From positions 62,001 through 126,000 of the forward strand of contig NZ_JAJUWS010000010.1 of the NCBI RefSeq assembly GCF_021390475.1: DNA of 64,000 nucleotides. Reading direction: 5' to 3'. Source of the DNA: Streptomyces sp. ST2-7A (lineage in GTDB: Bacteria; Actinomycetota; Actinomycetes; Streptomycetales; Streptomycetaceae). Below, one piece after another: positions 53,321 through 62,272 of this stretch. Position numbers and translations under genes: made by a program. The notes beneath the pieces are model-generated. The model saw only the letters and a list, made by a program, of their open reading frames with translations, was not told the origin of the DNA and searched no databases. Within the stretch, counting starts at the first letter, position 1; every line of letters starts with the position of its first letter.

Positions 53321-54253
53321 TCACTCCCCGGACTCGCCGCCCCGGCCCCGGGGACGACGGCCGGAGGCGACCGCCGTCGGTACCTCGTCCCGCGCCTCCG
53401 ACCCCTCCGCGGCGGAGGGGTCCGGTCGGGGGATGTCCACCCTCGGCCCGACGGGTTCGCCGGATTTCGCCGACTCCACGGAGTTCACCGACTCCCCCGG
53501 GTTCACGGACCGCGCCGGCTCCGACGCGGGCGGCGCGGCCCCCCGCTCCGGAGTGCCGGCCACGGCCGGGGAGGCGGCCGGCGCGTCCGACGGGAAGCCC
53601 GTCGGAACCGCCGGAGGCCCGGCGTCCGGCCGGCCGGCGGACACCTCCCCGGGTCCTGGCGCCAGGCCGCGCAACGGCCCCCGGGCGGCGCACCAGCGGA
53701 CGGCGGGCGTCAGGGCCGCCGTCGCCGCCGGATACAGCAACAGGGCGACGGCCGTGCCCAGTGCGTACCCACCGATGACGTCGGTGGGGTAGTGCAGGCC
53801 CATCATCACCCGGGCGAAGCCCTGCGACAGGGCCACGGCCAGGGCGATCAACCCGATCCCGCGGTGCACCAGGAGCAGCGCGACGGCGATGGTCATGGCG
53901 CCGGTGGCGTGGTCGCTGACGAAGGAGTAGCCGGTCTTCCCGTCGAGCATGACGTTGAGATCGGTGTGGTCCAGGAACGGCCGGGGCCGGGCCACCAGCT
54001 CCCGGATCGGGCCGTTGGCCAGGAAGGCGACACCGGCCGCGATGGGGGCCCACAGCGTGGCGGCCACGGCCGTCGGGGCGTTGGGCGAGCGCCGCACCGC
54101 CCACCAGGCCAACGCGCAGAGCGCCAGGGCCAGGAGGGGCAGGCCGTACTCCCCGGTGAAGGTCACCAGGGGTTCGAGGCGATCGGGCAGGGCGTCACCC
54201 AGGTTGTTGATCCGTCGCAGTATCCCGACGTCCGGATCGGTCAGCTCCGTCAC
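53321..54253 (-). CDS. PAP2-family membrane phosphatase
   Basis: Encodes 310 aa. About five membrane helices carry the three PAP2 motifs: R84-x6-R91-P92 (Arg for the usual Lys), S113-D114-H115 and R148-x5-H154-x3-D158. These make the acid-phosphatase active site for lipid phosphates such as undecaprenyl diphosphate or phosphatidic acid. The last ~130 residues are Pro/Ser/Gly-rich. The start is GTG 54253 with AAAGGGG about 11 nt upstream. Confidence 0.9.
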   Translation of the reverse strand: MTELTDPDVGILRRINNLGDALPDRLEPLVTFTGEYGLPLLALALCALAWWAVRRSPNAPTAVAATLWAPIAAGVAFLANGPIRELVARPRPFLDHTDLNVMLDGKTGYSFVSDHATGAMTIAVALLLVHRGIGLIALAVALSQGFARVMMGLHYPTDVIGGYALGTAVALLLYPAATAALTPAVRWCAARGPLRGLAPGPGEVSAGRPDAGPPAVPTGFPSDAPAASPAVAGTPERGAAPPASEPARSVNPGESVNSVESAKSGEPVGPRVDIPRPDPSAAEGSEARDEVPTAVASGRRPRGRGGESGE

Positions 54254-54530
54254 CCGCCGTCACCCCTTTCCCGTCTCCCCGTTCGTGTCCCGCGCCCGTC
54301 GTGTTCCGTGTGGCGGCGTGCCGGGTGTCCCCCGCGCGAGCGGGGTCCCGGTGCGTGGCCCTCATCCGAATCGATCATCATTCGACCCGATCAACGCCAC
54401 CGACACCGGCTCACGTTCCGGAATCCACGGAAGTCACACCGATGCGTTATCGAAGAGAGACGCCCGGCCGGGGGCCACCGGGGAACCCCGACCACCCGCG
54501 ACACCTCGCTCACCAACGGTAACCGATGAA

Positions 54531-55508
54531 TCACGCCGCGACAGGCCGTGTCGCCCCGAAGTAATCCGGCGAATCGATCGGATCGAACCGGATCACCGCC
54601 CCCGTGTACGGGGCGTTGATCATGTGGCCGCCGCCCACGTAGATGCCGACGTGGTTGATGCTGCGGGAATCGGTCAGGTCGGTCGCGAAGAACACCAGGT
54701 CACCGGGGAGCAGTTCGTCGCGCGAGGGGTGCGGCCCCGAGTGCCACTGGTCGTTCGCCACCCGGGGCAGTTCGATGCCCACCGCCTCGAAGGCCGCCCG
54801 GGTCAGACCCGAACAGTCGAACCGCCCGTCATCCTCCGGGGTGCCGTCCCCACCCCACAGGTACGGCGTACCGAGGTGGGACTGGGCGAAGTGCACCGCG
54901 CCCGCCGCCGCCTCCGAGGGCGGCAACCGCTCCTCGGTCATCGGCGCGGCGAAGCTCTCCTCCATCGCCCGGATGGTCCGCACGTAGTGCTGCGTCTCCG
55001 CGTACGGCGGTATCCCGCCGTATTGGATCACCGCGTACGGACCGGCGTTGTACGAGGCCAGCATGTTGTCCACCGGGTCACCGGGCACGTCCCGCACGTA
55101 CTGCGCCATGGCGCAGTTGTAGGTGGCCGCCGACGGGATGGCGTCCTCCGGGTCCCAGACGTCCACCCGGCCGTCCCCGTTGCCGTCCACGCCGTACGAC
55201 GCCCAGGTCTCGGGGATGAACTGCGCTATCCCCTGCGCCCGCGCGTGGCTCTGCGCGGTCGGCTGCCAACCGCTCTCCTGCTGGAGCTGCGCCGCCAACA
55301 GGGCGGGGGACAACTCCGGGCACAGGTTGCCCCACCTGCTCACCAACGGCTCGTAATCCGCCGGTACCGAGTTCTGCGCCAGCCGACCACCGCCGGTACC
55401 ACCGGCCCCGCCGCCACCGGCGGCGGCGAAGACGCCGATGACGAGGAGCGCCATGAAGGCGCACAAGCCCCCGAAGCCGATCCCGGACCACAGCAGTGCC
55501 TTGCGCAT
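54531..55508 (-). CDS. bifunctional lytic transglycosylase / NlpC-P60 peptidase
   Basis: Encodes 325 aa. A membrane anchor (about 8-30) is followed by a transglycosylase SLT domain (catalytic E78 in QQESGW, GIAQFIPETW) and an NlpC/P60 domain with C232 (DCSG) and H286 (NHVGIY). It can cut both glycan and peptide of peptidoglycan, like wall-opening enzymes of conjugation systems. It is divergent from a two-TM pilin-like gene at 55831. The start follows recalled orthologues. Confidence 0.93.
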   Translation of the reverse strand: MRKALLWSGIGFGGLCAFMALLVIGVFAAAGGGGAGGTGGGRLAQNSVPADYEPLVSRWGNLCPELSPALLAAQLQQESGWQPTAQSHARAQGIAQFIPETWASYGVDGNGDGRVDVWDPEDAIPSAATYNCAMAQYVRDVPGDPVDNMLASYNAGPYAVIQYGGIPPYAETQHYVRTIRAMEESFAAPMTEERLPPSEAAAGAVHFAQSHLGTPYLWGGDGTPEDDGRFDCSGLTRAAFEAVGIELPRVANDQWHSGPHPSRDELLPGDLVFFATDLTDSRSINHVGIYVGGGHMINAPYTGAVIRFDPIDSPDYFGATRPVAA

Positions 55509-55830
55509 GACCTCAACTGTGCCCCAATTCCCCACCGTTGTCTGCCGGCGACCGTCGGGTACCGGCCGCGGGGGGAGGCACCTCGGCGCGCACACGGGCG
55601 CACCGGGGTGGCACGCCGGCCCCGGGCCGGCGCCCGGGGCGCGGGCGGCGTGCGGGGGGTGAACGAGCGAACCGGGTCCGACCCAACACCAGCCGGAAAT
55701 CGGCAGGATCACCCGGGGACCCCGAAAATCCCGGGTTCGGACGAATCTCTCATCCGTCACTCGGGCGTGGCACAATCCGAGTTGAGCTCGACATGTGCGA
55801 GCGCGGACAGCGAAAGGCGGTGAGCGAGCC
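55509..55830. other. divergent promoter region
   Basis: No gene is seen between the wall hydrolase and the two-TM protein. The last 100 bp are less GC-rich. No confident promoter motif or dyad was found. Confidence 0.4.
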
Positions 55831-56139
55831 ATGAACAACCTGGCCGCGGAAGGCGACATCACAACGATCATCGGCGGGATCGCGCCGGACTGGGGTCCGT
55901 TCGCGACCCTGGGCGACGAGGCCCGCACCATGGTTCAGGTCATCATGGCGCTGGCCATCATCATCTGCCTCGCCATCGCCATTTGGGGTGCCGCCAAGCA
56001 GCGGATCGGCGCCACCGCGATGCGGGACACCTTCAGCGCCGAGCAGGGCAAGGGGCTGATCGTCGCGGGGCTCACCGGAGTCTTCATCATCGGCTCCCTC
56101 GGAACCCTGTTCACCATCGTGTACGGCATGGCCGTCTGA
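55831..56139 (+). CDS. two-TM pilin-like small membrane protein
   Basis: Encodes 102 aa with membrane helices at about 34-53 (MVQVIMALAIIICLAIAIWG) and 75-98 (GLIVAGLTGVFIIGSLGTLF) and a short basic loop between them (AAKQRIGATAMRDTFSAEQG). The length and layout resemble VirB2/TrbC pilins of type IV secretion systems, but there is no cleavable signal. Placed divergent to a transglycosylase, also a T4SS theme. The assignment is inference. AAAGGCGG lies upstream. Confidence 0.7.
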   Translation: MNNLAAEGDITTIIGGIAPDWGPFATLGDEARTMVQVIMALAIIICLAIAIWGAAKQRIGATAMRDTFSAEQGKGLIVAGLTGVFIIGSLGTLFTIVYGMAV

Positions 56140-56248
56140 CCGACTGATCGTTCGGCACCCCGGGAAGTCCGCGCCGGCTTCTTCGGGAGGCCGGCTCACC
56201 GTTCGACACCTCACCTTTTCCATGGTGTTCCCAGGCCCCGGCGTGCCC

Positions 56249-57436
56249 TCAGTCGATCTCCAGAAGAAGGAGTCGACCACCGGTCACGGTTTCGGTCAGA
56301 GCCCACAGTCCCTCGCCGGGGGCCGCCACGAGGCCGCGTGCCCCCTTGTCACCCGGCAGGGGGAACCGCTGGTCGGGGGCGAAGGGCTCGGTGCCATCCA
56401 GCGGTACCCGGTACAGGGAGCCGTCCGTGCGGTCCACCGCCCACAGGGATCCCTCGGACCACGCCATTCCCGCCCCGGCGACCGGCAGTTCGATCACGGG
56501 ATCGGTCGGTCGTCCATCCTCGACACCGCCCTCGCCATCGGTGGGCGGCCGATGTATCGCGCCGTCGTCCTCCAAGATCCACACCCGCCCGAGGGCGTCC
56601 CAGGTCAGGCCGGTCACGTTCCGGTGCCCCACCGAGAACACCGGTGAGCCGGGAGCGGCGTTCTCCACGGCCGGGTTCCGCCCCTCCGCCGTGGTGCGCA
56701 GCACCCGACCGGCCAATTCCTCCGGATCCTCGGGGTCCGCCCCGGAACCGGCCTCTCCGGTACCCGTGTACAACAAGCCGTCCGGGCCGAAGCCCAGGGC
56801 ACCGCCGTTGCGCACCGGGCCGTGCGGCAGCCGGGTGATGACGTGATCCGGTACCCCGATCCGACTTCCCTCGGCCCTTTCCTCCCGCAGCAGGAACCGT
56901 GAGACACGGTTGTCCGAGAGGGTCGAGTAGTACGCGTACACGAAGCCGGCCTCGAAGGTGAGACCGAGCAGGCCGCCCTCTCCCTCGGTGACCAGCCCGG
57001 GCACCGTGCCGACCTCGGTGATGTCGCCGGTGGTGGGGGAGACGCGGTGGATGGTGCCGGTGGTGCGGGAGCCGATCAGGAGATCACCGTCGGGCAGCAC
57101 GGCCGGGCCCACCGGCGCCCCGATGCCCGGCAGGGTGACGGTCTCCACCACCTCGGCGGAGCCCTCCGCCGGCGGCGGGGGCGGCTCGGTGGGTTCCGGT
57201 GCGGGCTCGGGTTCCCCCTCACCGGGGTCACCGGCCTCCGGCGGGGCGGTGGGGTCGCCGCCCTCCACCTCGTCGGGCAGCAGATCCTCCGGGGCGGCCG
57301 GGGGGCCACCCGGGGCGAGTTGGGCGGCGCGGTCGGCGGCGGGCCCGCCGGCACACGCGGTCGGTGTCACCAGGAGGCCGGCCAGCAGCACGGATGCCGT
57401 CAGCCGTCCCGGTCCGCGTCGGTTGCCTCGCCCCAT
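56249..57436 (-). CDS. GSDH-type beta-propeller lipoprotein
   Basis: Encodes 395 aa. Lipoprotein signal ends TPTAC (C28); a Pro/Glu-rich linker (about 50-105) precedes a propeller with glucose/sorbosone dehydrogenase features: TEGEGGLLGLTFEAGFVYAY, HGPVRNGGALGFGPDGLLYT, GHRNVTGLTWD. Such enzymes use PQQ to oxidise sugars; no pqq genes are in view. Start 57436 has GGAGG 9 nt upstream. Confidence 0.88.
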   Translation of the reverse strand: MGRGNRRGPGRLTASVLLAGLLVTPTACAGGPAADRAAQLAPGGPPAAPEDLLPDEVEGGDPTAPPEAGDPGEGEPEPAPEPTEPPPPPAEGSAEVVETVTLPGIGAPVGPAVLPDGDLLIGSRTTGTIHRVSPTTGDITEVGTVPGLVTEGEGGLLGLTFEAGFVYAYYSTLSDNRVSRFLLREERAEGSRIGVPDHVITRLPHGPVRNGGALGFGPDGLLYTGTGEAGSGADPEDPEELAGRVLRTTAEGRNPAVENAAPGSPVFSVGHRNVTGLTWDALGRVWILEDDGAIHRPPTDGEGGVEDGRPTDPVIELPVAGAGMAWSEGSLWAVDRTDGSLYRVPLDGTEPFAPDQRFPLPGDKGARGLVAAPGEGLWALTETVTGGRLLLLEID

Positions 57437-57563
57437 CTGCGCACGCCTCCCCGGTGGTTGGGCCCCGACCGGGGCACCGGCGCCGGCCGTGCCTCCAGCC
57501 TGCCACACGGGGGCCCGTCCCGGGGCTCGTCAGGGCCGGTGGGACGGCGTAGGGTCTCCCGCC

Positions 57564-58403
57564 ATGAAGGTCGTGAACGAGGGCACGGGGGCGGCGGACA
57601 CGGCGCCGGGGCGGGACGCGACGAGGGAGTCGGAGCCGCCGTCGAGGAGCGCCCCCGGCACGGCTGGCGCGACGCTGCTCGCCGTCTCCGGGTGGCGGTT
57701 GCTGATCGCCGTCTTCGGTCTCATCGGGTGGGGTGACGCGGCGTCCCGGCTGGGGTTCCTGTCCTCACTGGAGGACCTGAGCCACCTGGCGAGCTTCACG
57801 GTGGGCCTGGTCTTCCTCTGGTTGGCCGTCCGGCCGTTCACCCGTTCCGACCGGGCGCCCGAGCCACCGTCGGCGTGGGTGCGCGGCGCGGCGACGGTCG
57901 CGCTGTTGCTGGTGGCGGTGGTCTGGCACACCCTCATGGGCGGTCTGGAGGACGGTTATACGACGACCTCCTCGCTCTTCGCCCATCTGCTGACGCCCCT
58001 CGTGGTGTTGGCGGACTGGCTGCTGGTGGGCCGGGGACAGGGCCGGGCCCGCTGGTGGTACCCGCTGAGCTGGACGCTGCCGCTGCTGGCCTACCTGGGG
58101 TTCATGGTCGGCGCCGGTGTGGAGTCGTACCACGACTTCCTGAACCCGGACGAGGAGGGTTTCCTCGCCACCGTGGCGGCGTTCACGATCGCCGTGGTGG
58201 TCACCGGCTACGTGCTGGTCGCTCTGGGCCGGGTGCGGGCGGCCGTGGTGGGCGGCGCCCCGGTGGCCGACGGCGCGCCCGCTCCCGGCTCCGCGCCGGA
58301 ACCCGCGCCGCTCACCCCGCCGACGCCGGCCGGCGGTGCCGCCGGTCCGGCCGACACACAGCCCGATCCCTCCCCACGACCGCCGGTCACCCCGGCGGCC
58401 TGA
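57564..58403 (+). CDS. Pr6Pr/FAR-17a-like membrane protein
   Basis: Encodes 279 aa with six membrane helices (about 35-225) and disordered ends. WHTLMGGLEDGYTTTSSLFA and HLLTPLVVLADWLLVGRGQG match the actinobacterial Pr6Pr family. The role is unknown. TAGGGT ends 8 nt before the ATG, so the gene is probably leaderless. A strong terminator follows. Confidence 0.8.
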   Translation: MKVVNEGTGAADTAPGRDATRESEPPSRSAPGTAGATLLAVSGWRLLIAVFGLIGWGDAASRLGFLSSLEDLSHLASFTVGLVFLWLAVRPFTRSDRAPEPPSAWVRGAATVALLLVAVVWHTLMGGLEDGYTTTSSLFAHLLTPLVVLADWLLVGRGQGRARWWYPLSWTLPLLAYLGFMVGAGVESYHDFLNPDEEGFLATVAAFTIAVVVTGYVLVALGRVRAAVVGGAPVADGAPAPGSAPEPAPLTPPTPAGGAAGPADTQPDPSPRPPVTPAA

Positions 58404-58441
58404 ACCAACGGGGCCCGCCCCCACACTCCCACCACCCCACC

Positions 58442-58468
58442 ACGCCCCGGCGGTGTCCGCCGGGGCGT
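58442..58468. terminator. 12-bp bidirectional terminator
   Basis: ACGCCCCGGCGG pairs with CCGCCGGGGCGT over TGT between convergent genes. Confidence 0.75.
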
Positions 58469-58612
58469 CCGGTTCTCCGGGCACCGACCCCGGTCGTCAC
58501 CGTCCGGTGGGCTCCGCGACGGCCGGGGACGCCGCCGGCGGGTGTGAGCGGTTGCGGCCACCGCGCGATCTCCGAAAACCCACCCCGTCCCGAAGCGGAC
58601 CGAGCTCGCGGG

Positions 58613-59353
58613 TCAGGCGGTGAAGCCGCCGTCCACATGGATCGAGGCTCCGGTGATGTACGCGCCGTCGGTACTCGCCAGGTGAGCGACGGTACCCGCG
58701 ATCTCGGCCGCTTCCGCATACCGGCCAACAGCCGTGAACCCGGCGATCATCTCGGCGTTCGGTCCATCGGCGGGGTTGGTGTCCGTATCGGTGGGACCGG
58801 GGTGTACCAGGTTGACGGTGATTCCACGCGGGCCGAGTTCCCGGGCCAGGCCCTTCGTCATCCCGACCAGAGCCGTCTTGCTCATCGAGTACAGCGCCAG
58901 TCCCGGGAAGACCGCGCGCTCGGCGACGTTGCTGCCGATGCTGATGATGCGGCCACCCCGGTCCATGTGACGCACCGCGGCCCGGGACGCCACGAACGGG
59001 GCCCGGACGTTCACCGCCAAAGTGCGATCAACCTCCGCCGACCCCAGGTTCTCGAGTGGGCCGACGAGGAAGACTGCGGCGTTGTTGACCAGGATGTCGA
59101 GTCCACCGAACGTCGCGGCGGCCTCGTCCACTGCGGCGGTGAGCGCCTCGGGGACCGCACTGTCCGCTCGGACGGCAAGGGCCCGACGCCCCCGGGCCCT
59201 GATCCGCTCCACCACCTCGGTGGCGCGTTCCGCGCTCTTCTCGTAGGTCAGGACAACGTCGGCGCCCTCCTCGGCCAGTCGTAACGCGACAGCGGCGCCG
59301 ATGCCTCGGCTTCCGCCCGTGACCAGGGCCACGTTTCCCTCGAATCGGTTCAT
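58613..59353 (-). CDS. SDR-family oxidoreductase (FabG-like)
   Basis: Encodes 246 aa: TGGSRGIG cofactor loop (12-19), NNAA (90-93), and the catalytic Y155-SMS-K159 with upstream Ser. A standard NAD(P)-dependent short-chain reductase. Its substrate is unknown. The start is uncertain: ATG 59353 is chosen, ATG 59365 is in frame, and no clear ribosome site is present. Confidence 0.9.
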   Translation of the reverse strand: MNRFEGNVALVTGGSRGIGAAVALRLAEEGADVVLTYEKSAERATEVVERIRARGRRALAVRADSAVPEALTAAVDEAAATFGGLDILVNNAAVFLVGPLENLGSAEVDRTLAVNVRAPFVASRAAVRHMDRGGRIISIGSNVAERAVFPGLALYSMSKTALVGMTKGLARELGPRGITVNLVHPGPTDTDTNPADGPNAEMIAGFTAVGRYAEAAEIAGTVAHLASTDGAYITGASIHVDGGFTA

Positions 59354-59668
59354 GCGGTCGAGCATCGCGAGCGGTGGTGTCGGAGGCCGGCGGAAATCCG
59401 ACCTCGTGCTCAACCCGGGGGAGGCACCCCATCCCGGCCATGAAGCCGCACCGGAGCCCGAGAAGTTCCTCCGGCCGGGACACTCCGACGAAGATCACGA
59501 AGTCGCCCGGGCCCGACCTCGAGTTCGTCGCGGAGTGGTTCGCTCTCCCGGTGCCGGCCCTCGACGGCGCCCGGGACGCCCCTGCGGACCCGGCGCAGCA
59601 CCATGCCCACCGCGAGTAGGGGAACCGCGTCACCACCTTCCGGCGGCCACGACCGGGCCATGATCGAC
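59354..59668. other. intergenic stretch, possibly decayed sequence
   Basis: There is no convincing gene. The plus frame contains SPGPDLEFVAEWFALPVPAL with fair codon bias but no recognised family and no start site, so it may be a remnant. Confidence 0.35.
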
Positions 59669-62272
59669 TCATCGGGATTCTCCGTGCCGTGACCACTCAC
59701 GCCCGGTCAGGTGGCAGGCGGCGCCGTCCCGGTCGGCGGGCAGCGGCGGCAGGGGCACGGCGCGACAGGCGTCGGCGTGCGGCGGGGCGACCTCCGGACA
59801 GCGGGGATGGAAGCGGCACCCGCCCGGCACGGCCGCCGCGTCAGGGGACTCCCCCGCCAACAGACGGCGTCCGCCGGGCGGGGCGTCCGGGAGCACCGAC
59901 AACAGGGCCCGGGTGTAGGGGTGACGGGGATCGGTGAGGACCCGTTCCGTGGGCCCGATCTCCACGATCCGCCCCAGGTACATCACCGCCACCCGGTCCG
60001 CGATGTTCCAGGCCAGGCCGAGGTCGTGGGTGACGACGAGGGCGGCGAGGCCGGTCTCCCGGCGCAGTCGCAGCAGCAGGGCCAGGATCTCGCCGCGCAC
60101 CGAGGCGTCGAGCGAGGCGACGGGTTCGTCGGCGATCAGCACCGACGGCCCGGTGACCAGGGCTCCGGCGATGACCACCCGTTGGCGCTGTCCACCGGAG
60201 AGTTCGTGCGGGCGGGCGTGGAAGAAGGACCCGGGGGGTCGCAGCCCGGCACGGGAGAGCGCGGCGGCGACGCGTTCCTCCTCGCGGTCCCGGATGCCGT
60301 GCACGCGCAGGCCCTCGGCGACCGCCTCGTACACGGTGTGACGGGGGTTGAGCGCGCCGGTGGGGTCCTGGAGGACGAGTTGGGCGGCGCGGCGAAAGGC
60401 CAGCAGGCCGCGCCGGGTGCGGGGCAGCGGTCGGCCCCGGTGCAGGACCTCGCCGGCGGTGGGGGGTTCCAGGCCCAGCAGGGCGCGGGCGACGGTGGTC
60501 TTGCCGCAACCGGACTCCCCCGCCAGGGCCAGGATCTCGCCGGGGCGCAGGTCGAGGTCGACCCCGTCGACGGCGCGGGCGACCCGTCGGCCGCGCAGCG
60601 GGAAGCCGACGGTCAGGCCCCGGGCGCCGAGCACGGTCCCCCGGTCGGTGGGCTCGGCGGGAGGGTGGGGCACGGCGGGGCCCGGGTCCGGGTCCGGGGC
60701 ACCGCCGGCGGCGGTCGTGGCCGCGCCGGTCCCGGGGTCGGGGGTCGGGGCGCTCCCCCCGACGACGGACGCGGCGGCGGCCCGCCGGGAGCGGTGCGCG
60801 GACGGGACGGGTCGGGCGTCGCCGCCGACGGGGCCCCCGCCGGGCGCGGGGGTTTCCCCAGCCGGGCGGGGTTCGGCACCGGAGTCGGAACCGGATGGGG
60901 CGGCTCCCGCTCCGTCGGGCGCGGCACCGGCCCGGGGGGTGTCGTGTGGGCCCCGTCCGTGCCGCGTGCCGTCGGTGTTGTGCGGGGGTGTGTCCGCGCC
61001 GCCGTCCGGGTCGGCGCCGCGCCCGACGGTCGCGGGGGACACGCCGGCGGGCCTCCGCCGGCGGTCGGGGGGCGCGTCCGCCGAACCGGTTCCCTCCGGG
61101 GTGCCGGGAGGGGGGTCGGGGGTCGGCGCCGTCCCCGGGCGCACATCCCCGCTGCCGGCCGTCGCGTCGGCGTACGGACAGGCGGAGCGGTGATCGGGGC
61201 CCGGCGGTTTCCCACCGGTCGGCCCGGTACCCGACCCGTGGCCCGGCCCGTCGCCCGCCGGGGGCACCGCCGGCACCGGCAGCAGCGCCGGCCCGTCGAG
61301 CGGTTCGGCGCAGGCGTCCCGTTCCAGCGGGCAGCGCGGCCGGAAGGCGCACCCCGCCACGAGCCGGGAGGGGTCCGGCGGGTCGCCGGGCAGACCGCGC
61401 GGGGCGTACCGGTGCGCGAGGTCGCCGATGACGGGGAAGGCGGCGATCAGACCCCTGGTGTAGGGGTGGGCGGACCGGCGCAGCACGGTCGGGGCCGGGC
61501 CGCTCTCCACGATCCGCCCCGCGTACATCACGGCCAGCCGTTCACAGGTGTCGGCGAGCACGGTCAGGTCGTGGCTGATCATCATCAACGCGATGTCGCG
61601 TTCGGCGACCAGCCGGCGCAGCAGGTCCAGGACCCGGGCCTGCACCATCACGTCCAGGGCGGTGGTCGCCTCGTCTGCGATCAGCAACCGGGGCGAGCAG
61701 GCCAGCGCCATGGCGATCATGACCCGTTGGCGCTGTCCGCCGGAGAGTTCGTGCGGGTACGCGCGGGCACGGCGGGCGGGCAGCCCGACCCGTTCCATCA
61801 GCTCCAGGGCTCGGGCCTCGGCGGCACGGCGGTCCACTCCCGTGTGCCCCTCGTGGAGCAGGATCGGCTCGGCGATCTGCCGCACCACCCGGTGCACGGG
61901 GTTGAGGGAGTGCAGGGCGCCCTGGAAGACGATGGATGCGCCGGTCCAGCGGACTGCGCGCAGCCGGCCGGGAATCATGCCGAGCACGTCCTCGCCGTCG
62001 AGGAGGACCCGGCCGGTGACCCGGGCGGCGGGCGGCAGCAGACGCAGCACGGCGGAGGCGAGCGTGGACTTGCCGCAGCCGGACTCGCCGGCGACGCCGA
62101 GGGTGCCGCCGGGTTCGAGGTCCAGGGTGACGCCCCGGACGGCCGGGACGGGCCCCCGGGAGCCGTGGTGGACGACGTGCAGGTCCTCCAGGCGCAGCAC
62201 CGGCGGCGCGGCGGCGCGGTGAACGCCGGCCGGGTCCAGGGGGGCGGCGGGTGCGGGGCTGGGCGCGGTCAC
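59669..62272 (-). CDS. fused oligopeptide/dipeptide ABC ATPase (OppD-OppF in one chain)
   Basis: Encodes 867 aa with two complete ATPase domains. NBD1: Walker A GESGCGKST (62-70), LSGGQ (176-180), Walker B LLIADEATT. NBD2: GESGCGKTT (585-593), LSGGQ, VLIADEPVAS. Each is followed by the oligopeptide C-terminal region with HPYTR and a four-Cys cluster (C308, C314, C321, C365 in the first). A ~170-residue Gly/Pro/Asp linker (about 370-545) joins them. It powers the adjacent permeases; substrate probably peptide or nickel-like. GTG 62272 overlaps the permease stop by 4 bp. Confidence 0.92.
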   Translation of the reverse strand: MTAPSPAPAAPLDPAGVHRAAAPPVLRLEDLHVVHHGSRGPVPAVRGVTLDLEPGGTLGVAGESGCGKSTLASAVLRLLPPAARVTGRVLLDGEDVLGMIPGRLRAVRWTGASIVFQGALHSLNPVHRVVRQIAEPILLHEGHTGVDRRAAEARALELMERVGLPARRARAYPHELSGGQRQRVMIAMALACSPRLLIADEATTALDVMVQARVLDLLRRLVAERDIALMMISHDLTVLADTCERLAVMYAGRIVESGPAPTVLRRSAHPYTRGLIAAFPVIGDLAHRYAPRGLPGDPPDPSRLVAGCAFRPRCPLERDACAEPLDGPALLPVPAVPPAGDGPGHGSGTGPTGGKPPGPDHRSACPYADATAGSGDVRPGTAPTPDPPPGTPEGTGSADAPPDRRRRPAGVSPATVGRGADPDGGADTPPHNTDGTRHGRGPHDTPRAGAAPDGAGAAPSGSDSGAEPRPAGETPAPGGGPVGGDARPVPSAHRSRRAAAASVVGGSAPTPDPGTGAATTAAGGAPDPDPGPAVPHPPAEPTDRGTVLGARGLTVGFPLRGRRVARAVDGVDLDLRPGEILALAGESGCGKTTVARALLGLEPPTAGEVLHRGRPLPRTRRGLLAFRRAAQLVLQDPTGALNPRHTVYEAVAEGLRVHGIRDREEERVAAALSRAGLRPPGSFFHARPHELSGGQRQRVVIAGALVTGPSVLIADEPVASLDASVRGEILALLLRLRRETGLAALVVTHDLGLAWNIADRVAVMYLGRIVEIGPTERVLTDPRHPYTRALLSVLPDAPPGGRRLLAGESPDAAAVPGGCRFHPRCPEVAPPHADACRAVPLPPLPADRDGAACHLTGREWSRHGESR

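Noticed and set aside
54329..54346. Single CRISPR-repeat-like hairpin CCCCGC-GCGA-GCGGGG
   Set aside because: One copy only; a common GC hairpin, more likely a terminator or chance.
59374..59619. 81-residue plus-strand frame between the SDR and OppDF genes
   Set aside because: Fair codon use in the second half but no recognised family, ribosome site or clear start; kept only as possible remnant sequence.
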